From Nautilus pompilius (taxonomy: Eukaryota > Mollusca > Cephalopoda > Nautilida > Nautilidae): a stretch of 64,000 nucleotides of DNA. The notes beneath the pieces were generated by a model. It had not been told where the DNA came from, made no database searches, and saw only the letters and a program-made list of their open reading frames with translations. This document shows, one piece after another, positions 1-10,474 of the stretch (within the stretch, counting starts at the first letter, position 1; every line of letters starts with the position of its first letter). A program made the translations under genes and the position numbers. The stretch spans positions 186,001 through 250,000 of the forward strand of contig JACATO010001097.1 in NCBI GenBank assembly GCA_018389105.1. The letters are read 5' to 3'.

Positions 1-1629
1 AATCAAAGGTGCTGGAAGAAATAACATCGAGGTTCACACTATATTTATATATATATATGGAGATTGACTATTCTGTAAAAAAAAAAAATTACAGAAGTTA
101 AAAATTGAAATTTTTCTCCCTTTTCCAGAATAGTTTGTGTTATAAGGGATATTTAAATTAAACCTGACTGAAAGCAGGATTGCCATAATTGTATCCAGCT
201 TGCTTTCATTTGAATGCCCTTATTATTAGAAAATCCAAAAGAACTTTTATTAATATTAGTATTAGATGTTAAAAAAAAACCTAAACAAATGTATAAAAAA
301 TCAAGGAATAAATAGTTATTGAATTTAGGTTTGTCTTGCTTTACTAAGTATATTTTGTCTCTAAGACAGCTTTTATCAAGGAGTAGATGGCGTTTTCTCA
401 ATATTTGCCCGAATCCACAAATAAACTGCATTGAATCTCTGTAGACGAAGTAGATTAAAGATAGATACATGGTTGTCTGGATAGCTAACTATAAAGCCAT
501 AATGTCATCATCTTAGATTTCTATGATACTCAAGACAAAAGGGGAGGCATTTGGATGGTGAAGTGTGGTTCATACCCTAGTTGGGACCAGCTCGACTTGG
601 TGTACATTTTTAATATGTTTTCTCTTGCTCTGTATCAGTTGGTTATGTGGCTTGTGGGTGCTCCAATTTTCTACCACATTTTGGAAAAAAAGAACTCTAG
701 TAGAGACTTTTATTAGGTTACCTTCATGCTGGCTATGGTTTTCTGTGTCATATGCCTTCCTCTTCTCCATCTGGCTAGTATTCCAGATAGGCAACATGAC
801 AACCAGCCAACTAAAGAATACGTTTTTTTAACGGTCCATAGAAGACTAAATGTATGGAAAATACATCAGCAACTGCAATAAGCATATTAGTTAAAATATA
901 TCTACTGAATGCTTTAGAAATGCTATAGATAACTATTTTGAGACACAAAAAAAAAAAAAAGTCTTAAAATCTTCCATCCCTTAATTGGATGTCAATATCT
1001 GCTTGTTCAGATACTTCTGTGAAAGCCAATCCATATACTTAATTTACCTTTTTGTAGTGCTGTGCATCCTCGCAGAAATGAATTTCCCAGTCAGTCTAGT
1101 TCCTGCCCTATATGGAAGCCAACCTTTTTATTTGCGGTGCCACTGTCAGTTGTCTTTCCTTATCTGCTATAATATAGGAAATTGCTGTCTATATTAAATC
1201 CATGGTATCAAATTTGAATTCTGTTACCATTTCCTCTCTTTCCTGGTTCCTTTGTCTGCTAATTTATTATAATGTGTACTGCTCAAGGACCTTAATAATC
1301 ATTTATAAGGGCATTTCATCTCTTTAAAAATAGTTTTCATTTTTTTTTTTGTGTGTCAATGTAGAATATCTTTTAGAATAGCATGCAGGTCAGCTACTTC
1401 ATCATCTTTCTGTAATTTCTTTTCTTATAAAATGTCATTGTTTTGGAAACAGCAAATTTCTGCTTCATTGTTAATGTTTTACTGTGAAGATCCTGGAGAT
1501 ATATCGATGTTCCTACTTCTGTCAGTACTAGAAATATTACCAACATGGGTTTTCTATTTTTATTTTAAATAAAAGAATACATGTTTAAACAGCTTTTTTT
1601 ATTGCATTTTCTGCCTTCCCTTTATCCAG
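1..1629. other. AT-rich DNA upstream of the first visible gene A exon
   Basis: No exon, RNA gene or recognisable repeat family is visible here. The stretch is AT-rich, has short A and T runs (for example near 80 and 945) and few CpG dinucleotides. It ends in a pyrimidine-rich tract and a cag acceptor just before 1630, so at least its right part is intron of gene A. The short open frames in it have no coding signature. Confidence 0.6.
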
Positions 1630-1729
1630 GATTCTTTTGATTCACCTCCGCCACCATATCAACCCTATGACTATGGAGCAATGCAATCTCCACCGCCTCC
1701 ATACAATGAAGTCATCAATGATCCAACAG
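1630..1729 (+). CDS. TMEM272-like: Gene A (TMEM272-like), internal exon encoding the PPxY-containing N-terminal tail
   Basis: First visible coding exon of gene A; the initiator exon is outside the window. It is bounded by a tttatccag acceptor and an acag|gtaag donor, enters in phase 0 and leaves in phase 1 (33 codons plus one base). It encodes a proline- and tyrosine-rich cytosolic segment with two copies of PPPPY (PPPPYQPY and PPPPYNEV). These match the PPxY consensus bound by WW domains, such as those of NEDD4-family ubiquitin ligases. It joins in frame to the exon at 2504. TMEM272-like proteins are small four-pass membrane proteins of poorly known function with a variable N-terminal tail; the family call rests on the joined downstream exons. 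A role in ubiquitin-ligase recruitment is inference. Confidence 0.82.
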
Positions 1730-2503
1730 GTAAGCCGAGTAAATGGATTGTCATCAAGTTTAGCCAGGGGAGATAATTTAAAGTTTACCCTGAAATAATT
1801 AAATCTTGAGTTTCAAAGATTTTACTACTGCCAGTAGCTTAAGTAATGTTATCATTCCTCTCCCCTCCAACAGTTTTCTAGTTTTCTACACTCAGAGATA
1901 ATTCCATAAGGCAATGTAAAGGTTATTGTTCTAGAACAGTAAACAGGTATATCGTACCATCCACTTTAGTGCAGAGCAAGATGGAAATCAATAACACTAG
2001 CAAGCTACAAGGCTGAAAAGAGACTTCAGTTCATAGTAGGAACCACAGGTGGTCAGTTCTGAGGTGAAGGTTTTCCCCTCCCAGGGCTTTGGACAGTGGA
2101 AGACCAATACTCATGGTGGCAGTATGGTGGAAAGTCTCCTGCCAAGCAGAAGAGGGAGATCTTTTTTGCCCATGTTGATCGATACATGCTATAGCTGGTA
2201 AGATTAAGCTCTTGAAAACGATTTTCAGAGCTGAGGAGCCGAGGCTTTTCTTCAGAGAGGATTTCAGCTGGGAAAGTGATCACTCACTCAAGAGTTTTTC
2301 CCACCACACAGAAGACTATGTCCGCTACCCTGGAGTTTCTACCCTCTCCCCACATGGAGTTTTAACTTCAAACAAAAGGTTTCAGTTTCTCCACCTATTC
2401 CCTTCCACACATGAACTCTACACTTGCACATTCACTGCATACACAACCAAAATAATTTCAAAAAAAACTACTTTAGTTAGTTTATTTATTTATTTATTTT
2501 CAG
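1730..2503 (+). other. Gene A intron
   Basis: Intron between the PPxY exon and the exon at 2504, with a gtaagc donor and a T-rich (ttta)n tract before the cag acceptor. No repeat or RNA gene is seen. An open frame of about 400 bases running from 2212 into the next exon is mostly intron read-through. Confidence 0.75.
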
Positions 2504-2611
2504 ATGTCCCCACTCATGGAACTCTGCTTGACCAACTTCGATCAGCAAGACAACAGTCTAAGGGAATGTTTGATTTCACAAAAAACTGTATGCGAATTCT
2601 CTGGAGTGTTA
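2504..2611 (+). CDS. TMEM272-like: Gene A (TMEM272-like), exon encoding the juxtamembrane segment before TM1
   Basis: 108-bp exon with acceptor tttatttattttcag and donor gtta|gtaagt, entering and leaving in phase 1. It encodes the amphipathic cytosolic stretch before TM1, including LLDQLRSARQQSKGMFDF. This corresponds to the family pattern in which a short helix with charged and small residues ends in a Gly-x-x-Asp-Phe element before the first membrane span. The corresponding part of gene B is the end of the exon at 29878-30046 (FFASLTEAFSEASGTCDF). That similarity in position and character is the main reason for treating the two genes as paralogues. Confidence 0.87.
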
Positions 2612-3714
2612 GTAAGTAGATCCAGCAATTAAGAAAAGACAGATGTCAACCATCCATTTGCAAGAATACAAAGGGCAGATAATTCACTGGTGGTACTTGT
2701 CTACACCAATGGAATACCGATGGAAAAAAAAAGAAAAAGTAACCATGTTGCTTAAAGAAAGCTACTTGAAAATGACAACCAAATACATTCATATCACAAT
2801 AATTTATGGTCCCCTCTCACAGGAGAACTTTTGCCAGTCATTTTAACACACAAAAATAAATCCTTCCAAAAGACTTTAAATAAAACCAGTCCTTTTGGAA
2901 TTCAAATTACATCACTTTTTCTTGTTTTCAAAATGGAAGGTCACTCTTTTTTTAAAGCTGATCATACTCTGGACTCTCTGCTACATTTTGTTGTGTAACA
3001 TTTGAAGTTAAATGAGCTGTGAGGAGCAAATGAAAATAATCTAGAATTAGTTTGATGATAAAACAAGATTTTGCATGTAAAAGAAACGACGACAAAGAAT
3101 TGCATTTCGTTTAGTAAAACTAAATAATTTAGCAAGATAACGTACCGTATATTAATAAATAATGCTTTAAGCCAATATTTAGCTTGTTGTTTAGTTTGGA
3201 ATTTAGCTTGAAGGGATAAATGTTACCAATAATGTAATTATTAGTTATAACTCCCATGCACACCTGGGGCGGCCATTCTGTTAATTCTATGTCATTATTG
3301 AAATTTTCATGGATTTCTTTTTTCTAGAAAACGTTCCCACTTTTGAAATTAAGTGTATCTTTTTACAAATGAAGACTAAGTAGGGTCTTGAGCAACTAAA
3401 AGCCTAAATATACAAATATTCTGGCCTGAAGACATGGCATTACTCGTAATTGATCCAGACTTCAAAGATAAGATGTATCAGTATTTCAATTATTTTTGCA
3501 TTTAGAGGTTATTAATTTCGTAATTAGATGTCAAATTGTGTGTGGCATGAAGCAGAAGTCAGGGCTGCTGGCAAAAGTTTGAATTTATACTAAAATATTT
3601 ATTAAAAATTGTTCCCCTCTTCCCATATAGGTCAGTTTTGAATTATATAGTAATGGGAAATACAAGAACAGTAACTAATGCAATTTTCCAATTTAGAAAA
3701 AGCCACCTGTTTGT

Positions 3715-4460
3715 TGTTTGTAACAATGGTTTATCCAGGTCTTCTTGTCCGTTCATCCCTTGGGGTTGACTTTAATTGACGCCTTTCGGAAACTTCTCTT
3801 TAAGCTTTTTTTTTTTTTTTTTTGAAAGATCACCATGGCTGGTAGCTTCTTGTCAGATGCCATGACTCTAAATATGCATTTGAAGTGTGCCTTCTCATGT
3901 CCAGATGGATACAGTGCTGGTTCCTTTGCCCTCTCTGGTCCTGTCCATAAGCATATCAAAACAAAGTGGTACCCTGTCCATGTTGATGACTTCTTTGTGA
4001 TGCCATGTTTGCCCATCTTTGCTTAAGTGAACTCCCTGAAGTTGGACAGCTTCTCTTCAAAATCCACTGGTAACTTCTACAATACTGTTGTGCAGCTACA
4101 AAATATCTGCTGCTTCCACATCATAAATCTGATGCGCCAGGAGGGTCCACCTTTGAATGCTGCTATATCCTCCTCCTCGGTGAGGCAAGTCTGGATGGTG
4201 ATGATACTGCAGCAGGCTGATTTCTGCTCCATTGTCCACTGCTCCACAAGATCTTCCAGCTGCTCCTAGCAAGCATGGCATCTTCTGTTGGCCTTAGGTT
4301 TTTTCCGTCAGACGCAGCAAATCTTTCTTTCTCTAGACTTGATCTTGCTTTTCGTTGATTGTCCATTGGTGTTCAGCAGTCCAGTTATCATTCTCCTCAG
4401 CATAGATCAAGACCTCCAGCTTGAAGGTAGCAGTGTGGCTTTTTGTAGCAGGTGTATTGG
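3715..4460 (-). mobile_element. Decayed pogo/Tigger-type transposase
   Basis: Reading the - strand from about 4460 down to 3715 and allowing frameshifts and stops gives a recognisable Tigger/JRK-type transposase. First comes a helix-turn-helix start (FKLEVLIYAEEND), then a middle part with KLPVDFEEKLSNFREF (near 4000-4080), then SGHEKAHF followed by KKLPAMVIF and VNPKGWTDKKTW. Tigger transposases characteristically carry QKLP..FEEKL..F, a TGHEK.H motif and .LPPMVIFKRK before VNEKGWMDE, so the order and spacing fit. Stops and frame changes break it and the C-terminal half of the DDE domain is missing, so it cannot encode an active enzyme. No terminal inverted repeats were identified. It lies antisense within a gene A intron. 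The class call is firm; the exact family is not. Confidence 0.88.
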
Positions 4461-5300
4461 TGGGTTATAGATCTGTTGATCATTTCAACTCTAGTGAAGA
4501 CACCTTTAGTTGCACCTTTAATATTTACGGAAACAAGAATGCCAGCTTCTACAGCTCGTTTTGATAAATATTAACGCCAGCTCTTGTTAATTTTTTCTCA
4601 AATATTCTTCTTATCAACAAGAGTTTTACAAGCAATCTGTAGATGGCATCAGAAAAAACAATAAAACAATAACTCGCAAACTTAATACAGTACTGTTTTC
4701 AAATTAATAGCTGGAAATTAATGTAGCATCTTTTTAAGGGCTAATATAAAGTATTACAGAAAAATAAAAAAGAACTAATGATAACAATTCAGCTCATATA
4801 AAATGAAATAAGCATGTACAGTACTATAAATATTGATGTACGGTACACACATCCTTGTACCTATTGGAGCCCACACACGAGACCTGCACAGGGCTTGGGC
4901 AAGGTGTTTGGCAACATTTTGTTTGCTAAAACTTCATTTTTACAACTTTTCTAATATTTTTCAAGTTAAAAACTTTACAAATTATTTTGTCATTGCAAAT
5001 ATCTACATACATTAAAAAGGGGGAGTTTCAAATGACAATTAATAGAATTGATGGCCTTGTTTTGTTGAAGCAGGATACCCGGCTATAATCTTAGAAAAAA
5101 GAAAAATGCGGTTTATATATCGATGTGACTTGTATGTTGACAAATTCCAAAAAAAAATAATCAGCTCTGTCGCTTATATACCAGGTATACCTATAACCCA
5201 GAAAATACAATGGTCTTTTGGTATTCTGTTTACTGATAACTTTTTTAAAAGTTGTTAACAAGCCAAGTATTAAACTATGTACATTTAAGTTCTAGGACAG

Positions 5301-5350
5301 AGAGAGAGAGACGCACGCGCACACACACACTCTCTCTCTCTCTCTCTCTC
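5301..5350. repeat. Compound (GA)n-(CA)n-(CT)n microsatellite
   Basis: A (GA) run, a short CG/CA-rich bridge, a (CA) run and then a (CT) run. The GA and CT arms are complementary, so the tract could form a small hairpin. It lies in a gene A intron. Confidence 0.9.
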
Positions 5351-5877
5351 AAATTCTTTTAATGAATACTTCACACCTGTATTCCATCTTCATTACACTA
5401 AGAATGATTGTCCAGATGGAATTAACTCGTGGTTATCAATAAAAATGTAATACAAAGGTCATACTTTGATTCATCATCCCTATCAGCTTGTTAGCCTTAA
5501 TGACAGACAACACATATATTTATTATCACACACACACAAATCTTAGAATCAGAAGCTTATTTCATCAACTAATGCCATTTTTTAGGGTATGGATAACTTT
5601 GCGTCATTAATAACCTGTCTGAGTTTGCTAAAGGTCAGAAGTCACAGCAGCGACCTGACCTCAGTGGTAAGTTGTGTGGTTAAAAGTTAATTCTGGTGCA
5701 GGCATCTTGGGATATAGATGCATTAGTAGCAGAACTTTCAGGGGTGGATTTTTTGATGAGTACTAAATTTAAACTGAAGCCCCCCCCCCCAAAAGAAAAC
5801 TCATTGACCTACACTGTATTATCATTTCTCGTTTATTTACAGTACCTAAGATATTCTAATGTATTTGTATTTTTCAG

Positions 5878-5940
5878 CTGGATTAAGATCTCTCTACTTG
5901 ACTGTATGTGTTGGACTTCCTATATCAATGTTAGTCATGG
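5878..5940 (+). CDS. TMEM272-like: Gene A (TMEM272-like), 63-bp exon encoding TM1
   Basis: Very short exon with acceptor gtatttttcag and donor catgg|gtgagt, entering and leaving in phase 1. It encodes GLRSLYLTVCVGLPISMLVM, one hydrophobic segment long enough for a membrane span with a central Gly-Leu-Pro. Gene B has a near-equivalent 60-bp exon at 19701-19760 in the same phases and at the same place in the protein. That makes this small exon a shared structural hallmark of the two genes. Without the flanking exons it would be too short to call; its phase fit on both sides is what supports it. Confidence 0.87.
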
Positions 5941-5984
5941 GTGAGTGAGTATTGTATATTGTGAAAACCATCCAAATATGTATG

Positions 5985-6033
5985 CGCACGCACACACACA
6001 CACAGAGAGAGAGAGAGAGACACAGACAGACAG
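5985..6033. repeat. Compound (CA)n-(GA)n microsatellite
   Basis: A run of CA dinucleotides switches to GA and then to CAGA near the end. It begins about 45 bases after the 5' splice site of this gene A intron. Confidence 0.9.
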
Positions 6034-6884
6034 TTGTTTGCACAATTACACCATCAGGATGGCTAGAGGATTTCATAATTATCATTTTCCTTGGACCAGC
6101 AGACCTATACTCCATAACAAAAAGATTTCCATCTAATGACATCTTGATTGATCCAGCAAGTGGCCAGTAACAAAACCAGTTAGGTTTCTCCATCATGTTT
6201 TTGAGGAACTGTATAATCACATCACCACACCATCAGACATTGCTGAACACTTTGTAAGGCATTCGTTTATTTTCATTTTAGGTTTTAAGGAGATAATTTT
6301 CTTCTTCAGTTTGCAAATGTTGAATTAAAGACAAAGCAGACATTCACTTCTTGTATAAATGATGTACACTCATCTACTGCAAAGTAGATGTTTATTAATC
6401 TGCTGACAAGAAGTACTTTTGATTTTCTTTGTTTTAGGCTATCATGCTTTGTTTTTTCCAAATTCATTTTGCTTGTGGCTGGTCATCTGTACGCACTATA
6501 ATTAAAGATGATTAAAAAAAAAAAAGGTTTCAGCGGGATAAATCCTAATAATTTTGCATTTCTTTATATTTAATATTAAAATCATTTCAGCTGTATATAA
6601 TAATGAAGCCCTCTAGTGTTAATTATTTATATGTGTGCATACATACAATATCGGAAATAGATATAGAAACAATAGAAAAATGGGATGCAAATATGCAGAA
6701 CGGAATTAATGACCTGAAATGTATTCAAATCGTCTACACACTTTTTATTTGCGCTACCATGTGATAATACCTGTAACTGGTTGGTTCTTAGGTGACCAAT
6801 AAGAAACCTGTACATGACTATATGATGATCAAATTGCAAGTAATTGCATTTTCTTTAGTAGTAGAGTGTTTAATCTAGACATGG

Positions 6885-7830
6885 CACCCAGAAGAGAAAT
6901 AGTTCATCAGAAATATTCTGTGAGGCAAATTGCAGTTAATGTCTTTCCAAAGTAAGAATTAGAAGAGATTATCTGTTGATGATAGGAAAAGTAGAGGCAG
7001 AAAGTCTGATCCATCCCAAAGGGATGTTGAATTCTTAAGGTTATGTTCTGTTTGTGGCAGATGACAATTGGGTAAAGATGTTGCTGTAAACACGGGAGTG
7101 ATTGTTGTGCCTAAAACAGTAAGAAATAAGTTGGTACATAGGGGTCTGAATGGATGTGTTGTAGTTTGAAAATAATTTTCTAGAAAAGGAGGCGAAACTA
7201 AATGGATGGAATGGGCAGAACAAAAGCATTGGTACAGAGCACTGCGGATAGAGGTCTTATTTATGGACAAATCTAAATTCAGGTTATTTGAAAACAGTTA
7301 TGGGAAGTTTGGTAGCTCAAAGGATAAAAGTACAGAACTTATTACACAACAGCATCTATGAGTCATGGAGGCATATCATTTTGAGTCTGAGCTTGTATCT
7401 CTGCAAATGGGATTGAAAATTTTTACAAGATTGACAACAGTTTAGCTGCTGGTGAATATAAACAGATTTTTATACACCATGTTTCAGCATCAGGAACTTG
7501 ACTAATTATAACTGGATTCATTTTTCAACAGGATAAGTTATCCAAAGCTTACGGTGAATGCACTCAATACTTTGAGAACAAAGAGACTGATGGAGTGCCA
7601 GAAAACGTGACATGGCTCATGTTAAGTTGCAACATGAATAATCATTGAATCTGTGTGGACCTGTGTCAATACAGAAAAGATTAAACAGCAACTAAACAAT
7701 ATAGCTGATTGATGGGCAGTCATTCAGTGCATTTGGAGTAATATTTCTCAATCTTAATCATCGAACTGTGTTCTAGCACAGCATGAAGCTGCAGTGCTTT
7801 ATGTAAAAGCTTAAGACTTTCACATGAGAT
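6885..7830 (+). mobile_element. Decayed Tc1/mariner-type transposon
   Basis: The + strand shows fragments of a Tc1/mariner transposase in the expected order but in changing frames with stops. A start like MAPRREIVHQKYSVRQIA lies near 6889. VLFMDKSKFRLF (about 7250-7280) is the usual VLFTDESKF region carrying the first catalytic Asp with its neighbours altered. Next comes a stretch encoding HHVS..GT (about 7478-7500) and a PKLTVNAL-like stretch near 7544, which stands where the HTA.. segment is expected. IIESVWTC (about 7643-7666) matches the N(P/I)IE.VW motif that holds the catalytic Glu. A tail compatible with the transposase C-terminus runs to about 7830. Terminal inverted repeats were not resolved. 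It is a dead copy within a gene A intron, same strand as the gene. Confidence 0.82.
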
Positions 7831-8939
7831 GATAATATTTCACAAAATTTTTGTCATTATATTTTTTTGTTTTGATACTTTCTGGCTTCTTTCCACATCA
7901 GTTAAAGATAATAAGATGATGATAAAAGGCATCTTGCTAATTTTCTTTTGATTTTCCACTTGAGAGATTTGTGTTTCTGTAATGTTTTCCAATACCTTAT
8001 TATTGCTGAAATGGTATAAATATTTTTTATCTAGTGAAGGAGAGGTGTATCAGTGGGAGCATAAAGAAGAAAGAGTGGTTTTTCGTTTGTTTTGGCTCTC
8101 ACAATATGCCCCTTACCATCTTCGTTTGCAGTCAGTCACCAGCTGAGCTGAAAGTGAAGTCTGGTAACGCATGTAATTAAACATGTAATGCTACGACCAT
8201 ATCCGTTATAAAACAGAGTGCACCGGCAGGAATGCACTGACAGAAGGAAGGAAGTTTGGAAATCCCAACGAGATTTTCATGGCTGTCAGGAGCCTAACTG
8301 GCATGTTGTAAATGACGGATTTAAGGGATGACCACCCTAACTCCACAGAAGAAATGACAAAAAAACAAAGAAAGCTGACCGTGCTATTAATCACCAGATG
8401 CAAAGTTTTTGTTTCCATTCACCCTTTGGCAGAGTCTGGCTTCTGGCTACTTTCTGCATCACAGAATCCAGGAGTTGCAAAGTTTCTGAGGGACTCCCAT
8501 CAACGAATGCCTGAGATGTTGTCATGCAGTGAATTAAATGGGACATTTCTCTGCTTTCTCCTTCACAAAAAGACAAAGAAAAAAACAAACCTGAAGTGAA
8601 AATATAAAATTCGATAAAATATGTAAAACAAAGCTTAAGTGGTGGGTAAGTGACAAGTTGTTTTTTTTTTAATTAAAAAGACTTACACAGCCGGAGATAA
8701 CAGCTGTCAACAAGAAAGTCTGCAGTATAACGTTAAGGAAATGTAATAATGCAAAAGGAAACAAAAACAACAACAACGCATACACGCGCACTATATATGT
8801 ATGGAAACATCTCAGTGACGCTGAATTAGTATAATTTTACAATTAATATCTGATAAGAAAATTTTTTGCATGCAACATTATAACAATCTAAAGTGTATAT
8901 CTAACATGCAGAAATAATATTTCTAATGAAAAAAAAAGC

Positions 8940-9005
8940 TGTTGGTATGTGATGGACTGGCCGGTGCGAGTCCTGACATGAACATTATTAAGCAAATATG
9001 GCAGT
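8940..9005 (+). mobile_element. Small Tc1-type transposase fragment
   Basis: A short stretch encodes SPDMNIIKQIWQYI, preceded one frame away by DWPVR. It matches the WPARSPDLNPIEHVW block of Tc1 transposases, with the catalytic Glu replaced by Lys and a frameshift in front. Nothing before or after could be assigned to the same element, so only a remnant is claimed. Confidence 0.6.
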
Positions 9006-10267
9006 ATATATAAGCCAACAACAACAACAGATCAAAATAGCAGTAAAAGACTAAGTGGAACTGTAGCCAATATCATCGTGAAATTTATCAAGATAGATGT
9101 CACTGCTGCAGCAAAGTGACCTGGAAGGAAGGCCTTCAACAATGTTACTGTGAGGAGAACTTGTCCATGTTTCTCCATGACTAATGATCAAGATTCTCTT
9201 GCTGACATTGCCCTTGCAACAGAAATTAGCAAAAGAAAACTATCCAGTGTCATCTCTACTAACTTGGCTACATTGTGTAGCGCACAAGAAACTGCGTGTC
9301 CATGCATTTCCAACATGATGGAATTAAGGGAAGGTTTTACACAGATAAGGGAAACCTGTTCTAGACAGATGCAGAATCTTGTTGAAGTAATGTCAGACAA
9401 GCTGATTGGTGACTTAACTAACATAGCAGATTTCACTCTATTGCTTGCCTTCTCACAATAATATGTTCTAATAACAGCAGGTTAACAGACTGTTTGGACA
9501 GAGCGCTGTACAACTAATAATGAATCTTCTTGACTCTATAAACCAATTCTCTATATACAAAAGATTTACTGGCTCTGTTGTTTTTAAATAGTCATTTACC
9601 GAGGAAACATGAATGAATGAACAAATATCTGATCAGCCTTTCAAATACAGTACGCTAACTCAAAACCAAAATTAAAGCCGATACATTGGAGCTATTATTT
9701 CATTTCATAATCTAGTCATTCTGAAATAGCTTTTAATAGTCTTTCAATTTTCCCTTTTGTTCTTCAGACTAGTCTCTTGTTTAGTCACACATGAAATTCT
9801 AGGTGATAGATTATTATCTAAAATAGATCACTGCAGAAAGAGAGGAGTGGTTATACATATCTTGACCCCCTGGTGTTGCCTTTACATGTCACTTTTCATG
9901 TTTTTTACTCCCAACTGTTGCTTAAATGCACTCTAGTTCGCCATTTTGGATTTGTCAAATGACATGTAAAAGCAACATTTCAGTTGGTTAAGAAAATCGG
10001 TCACAATGGCTATGATTACTCTTTATTTTTATAAGCATGTCACAGTATTGGATTTCCCCTTCCCAGGGTCATTGGGTTAAAAGTCTCACAGATGTTTATT
10101 TCTGTTTCTAAAGCATCCTCAAATATCTACACCGAACTCTTGCTTTTAATTTTGTACAAGCATTTAATATAGTGGCTTGCTACTTACAGATCTTAGGATT
10201 GGAAACTCTCTGCCTTTGTTCTGAGATAAATCACTAATTTTTCTTAATTTCTGCACCTGTCCACTAG

Positions 10268-10474
10268 GTTCGCTGTACTTTTACCAGTGTCCAGTCCAGG
10301 AATTTATTTCTGTCTACCTGATTGTGTCTGGTAGTGTGATCCTTTTGAGAACACTACTCGTGTTTGTGTTGGAAAGGTTGAGAAAGAACGAACAGGAGGA
10401 GAATGTTGACAACACCTGGTTAGATGGCATAAACTACCTGCTGACCTGTTTCTGGTTTGGTTGGTTTATCGCAG
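10268..10474 (+). CDS. TMEM272-like: Gene A (TMEM272-like), exon encoding the extracellular Cys-Pro loop, TM2 and most of TM3
   Basis: 207-bp exon, acceptor ccactag and donor cgcag|gtgagt, in and out in phase 1. It encodes the loop after TM1 (SLYFYQCPVQEF), TM2 (VYLIVSGSVILLRTLLVFVL), a charged cytosolic loop (ERLRKNEQEENVDNTW) and TM3 up to WFGWFIAG. The C-P-x4-I-x2-YL-(I/L)-V-x-G pattern at the start of TM2 is the most typical TMEM272-like signature. Gene B has it as CPKEPKIPIYLLVGG. The bulky Trp/Phe-rich TM3 (INYLLTCFWFGWFIAG) also parallels gene B (TNWSLNLFLAVWFVLG). The exon has only about four CpGs, unlike the equivalent gene B exon. Confidence 0.9.

Larger units (their letters stand above)
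2612..5877 (+). other. Gene A intron with an antisense pogo/Tigger remnant
   Basis: 3.3-kb intron, donor gtaagt and acceptor ttttcag. It holds a decayed pogo/Tigger-type transposase on the opposite strand (about 3715-4460) and a compound dinucleotide repeat near 5301-5350. The rest is AT-rich, CpG-poor DNA with no recognisable content. Confidence 0.75.
5941..10267 (+). other. Gene A intron with Tc1-like remnants
   Basis: 4.3-kb intron, donor gtgagt and acceptor ctgtccactag. It contains a (CA)n(GA)n microsatellite at its start, a sense-oriented decayed Tc1/mariner-type element (about 6885-7830) and a second small Tc1 fragment (about 8940-9005). The open frame at 9150-9461 has no recognised similarity. 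Confidence 0.75.

Noticed and set aside
9150-9461. 103-codon + strand ORF in a gene A intron
   Set aside because: No known motif; lies next to a Tc1 fragment but does not match Tc1 blocks.
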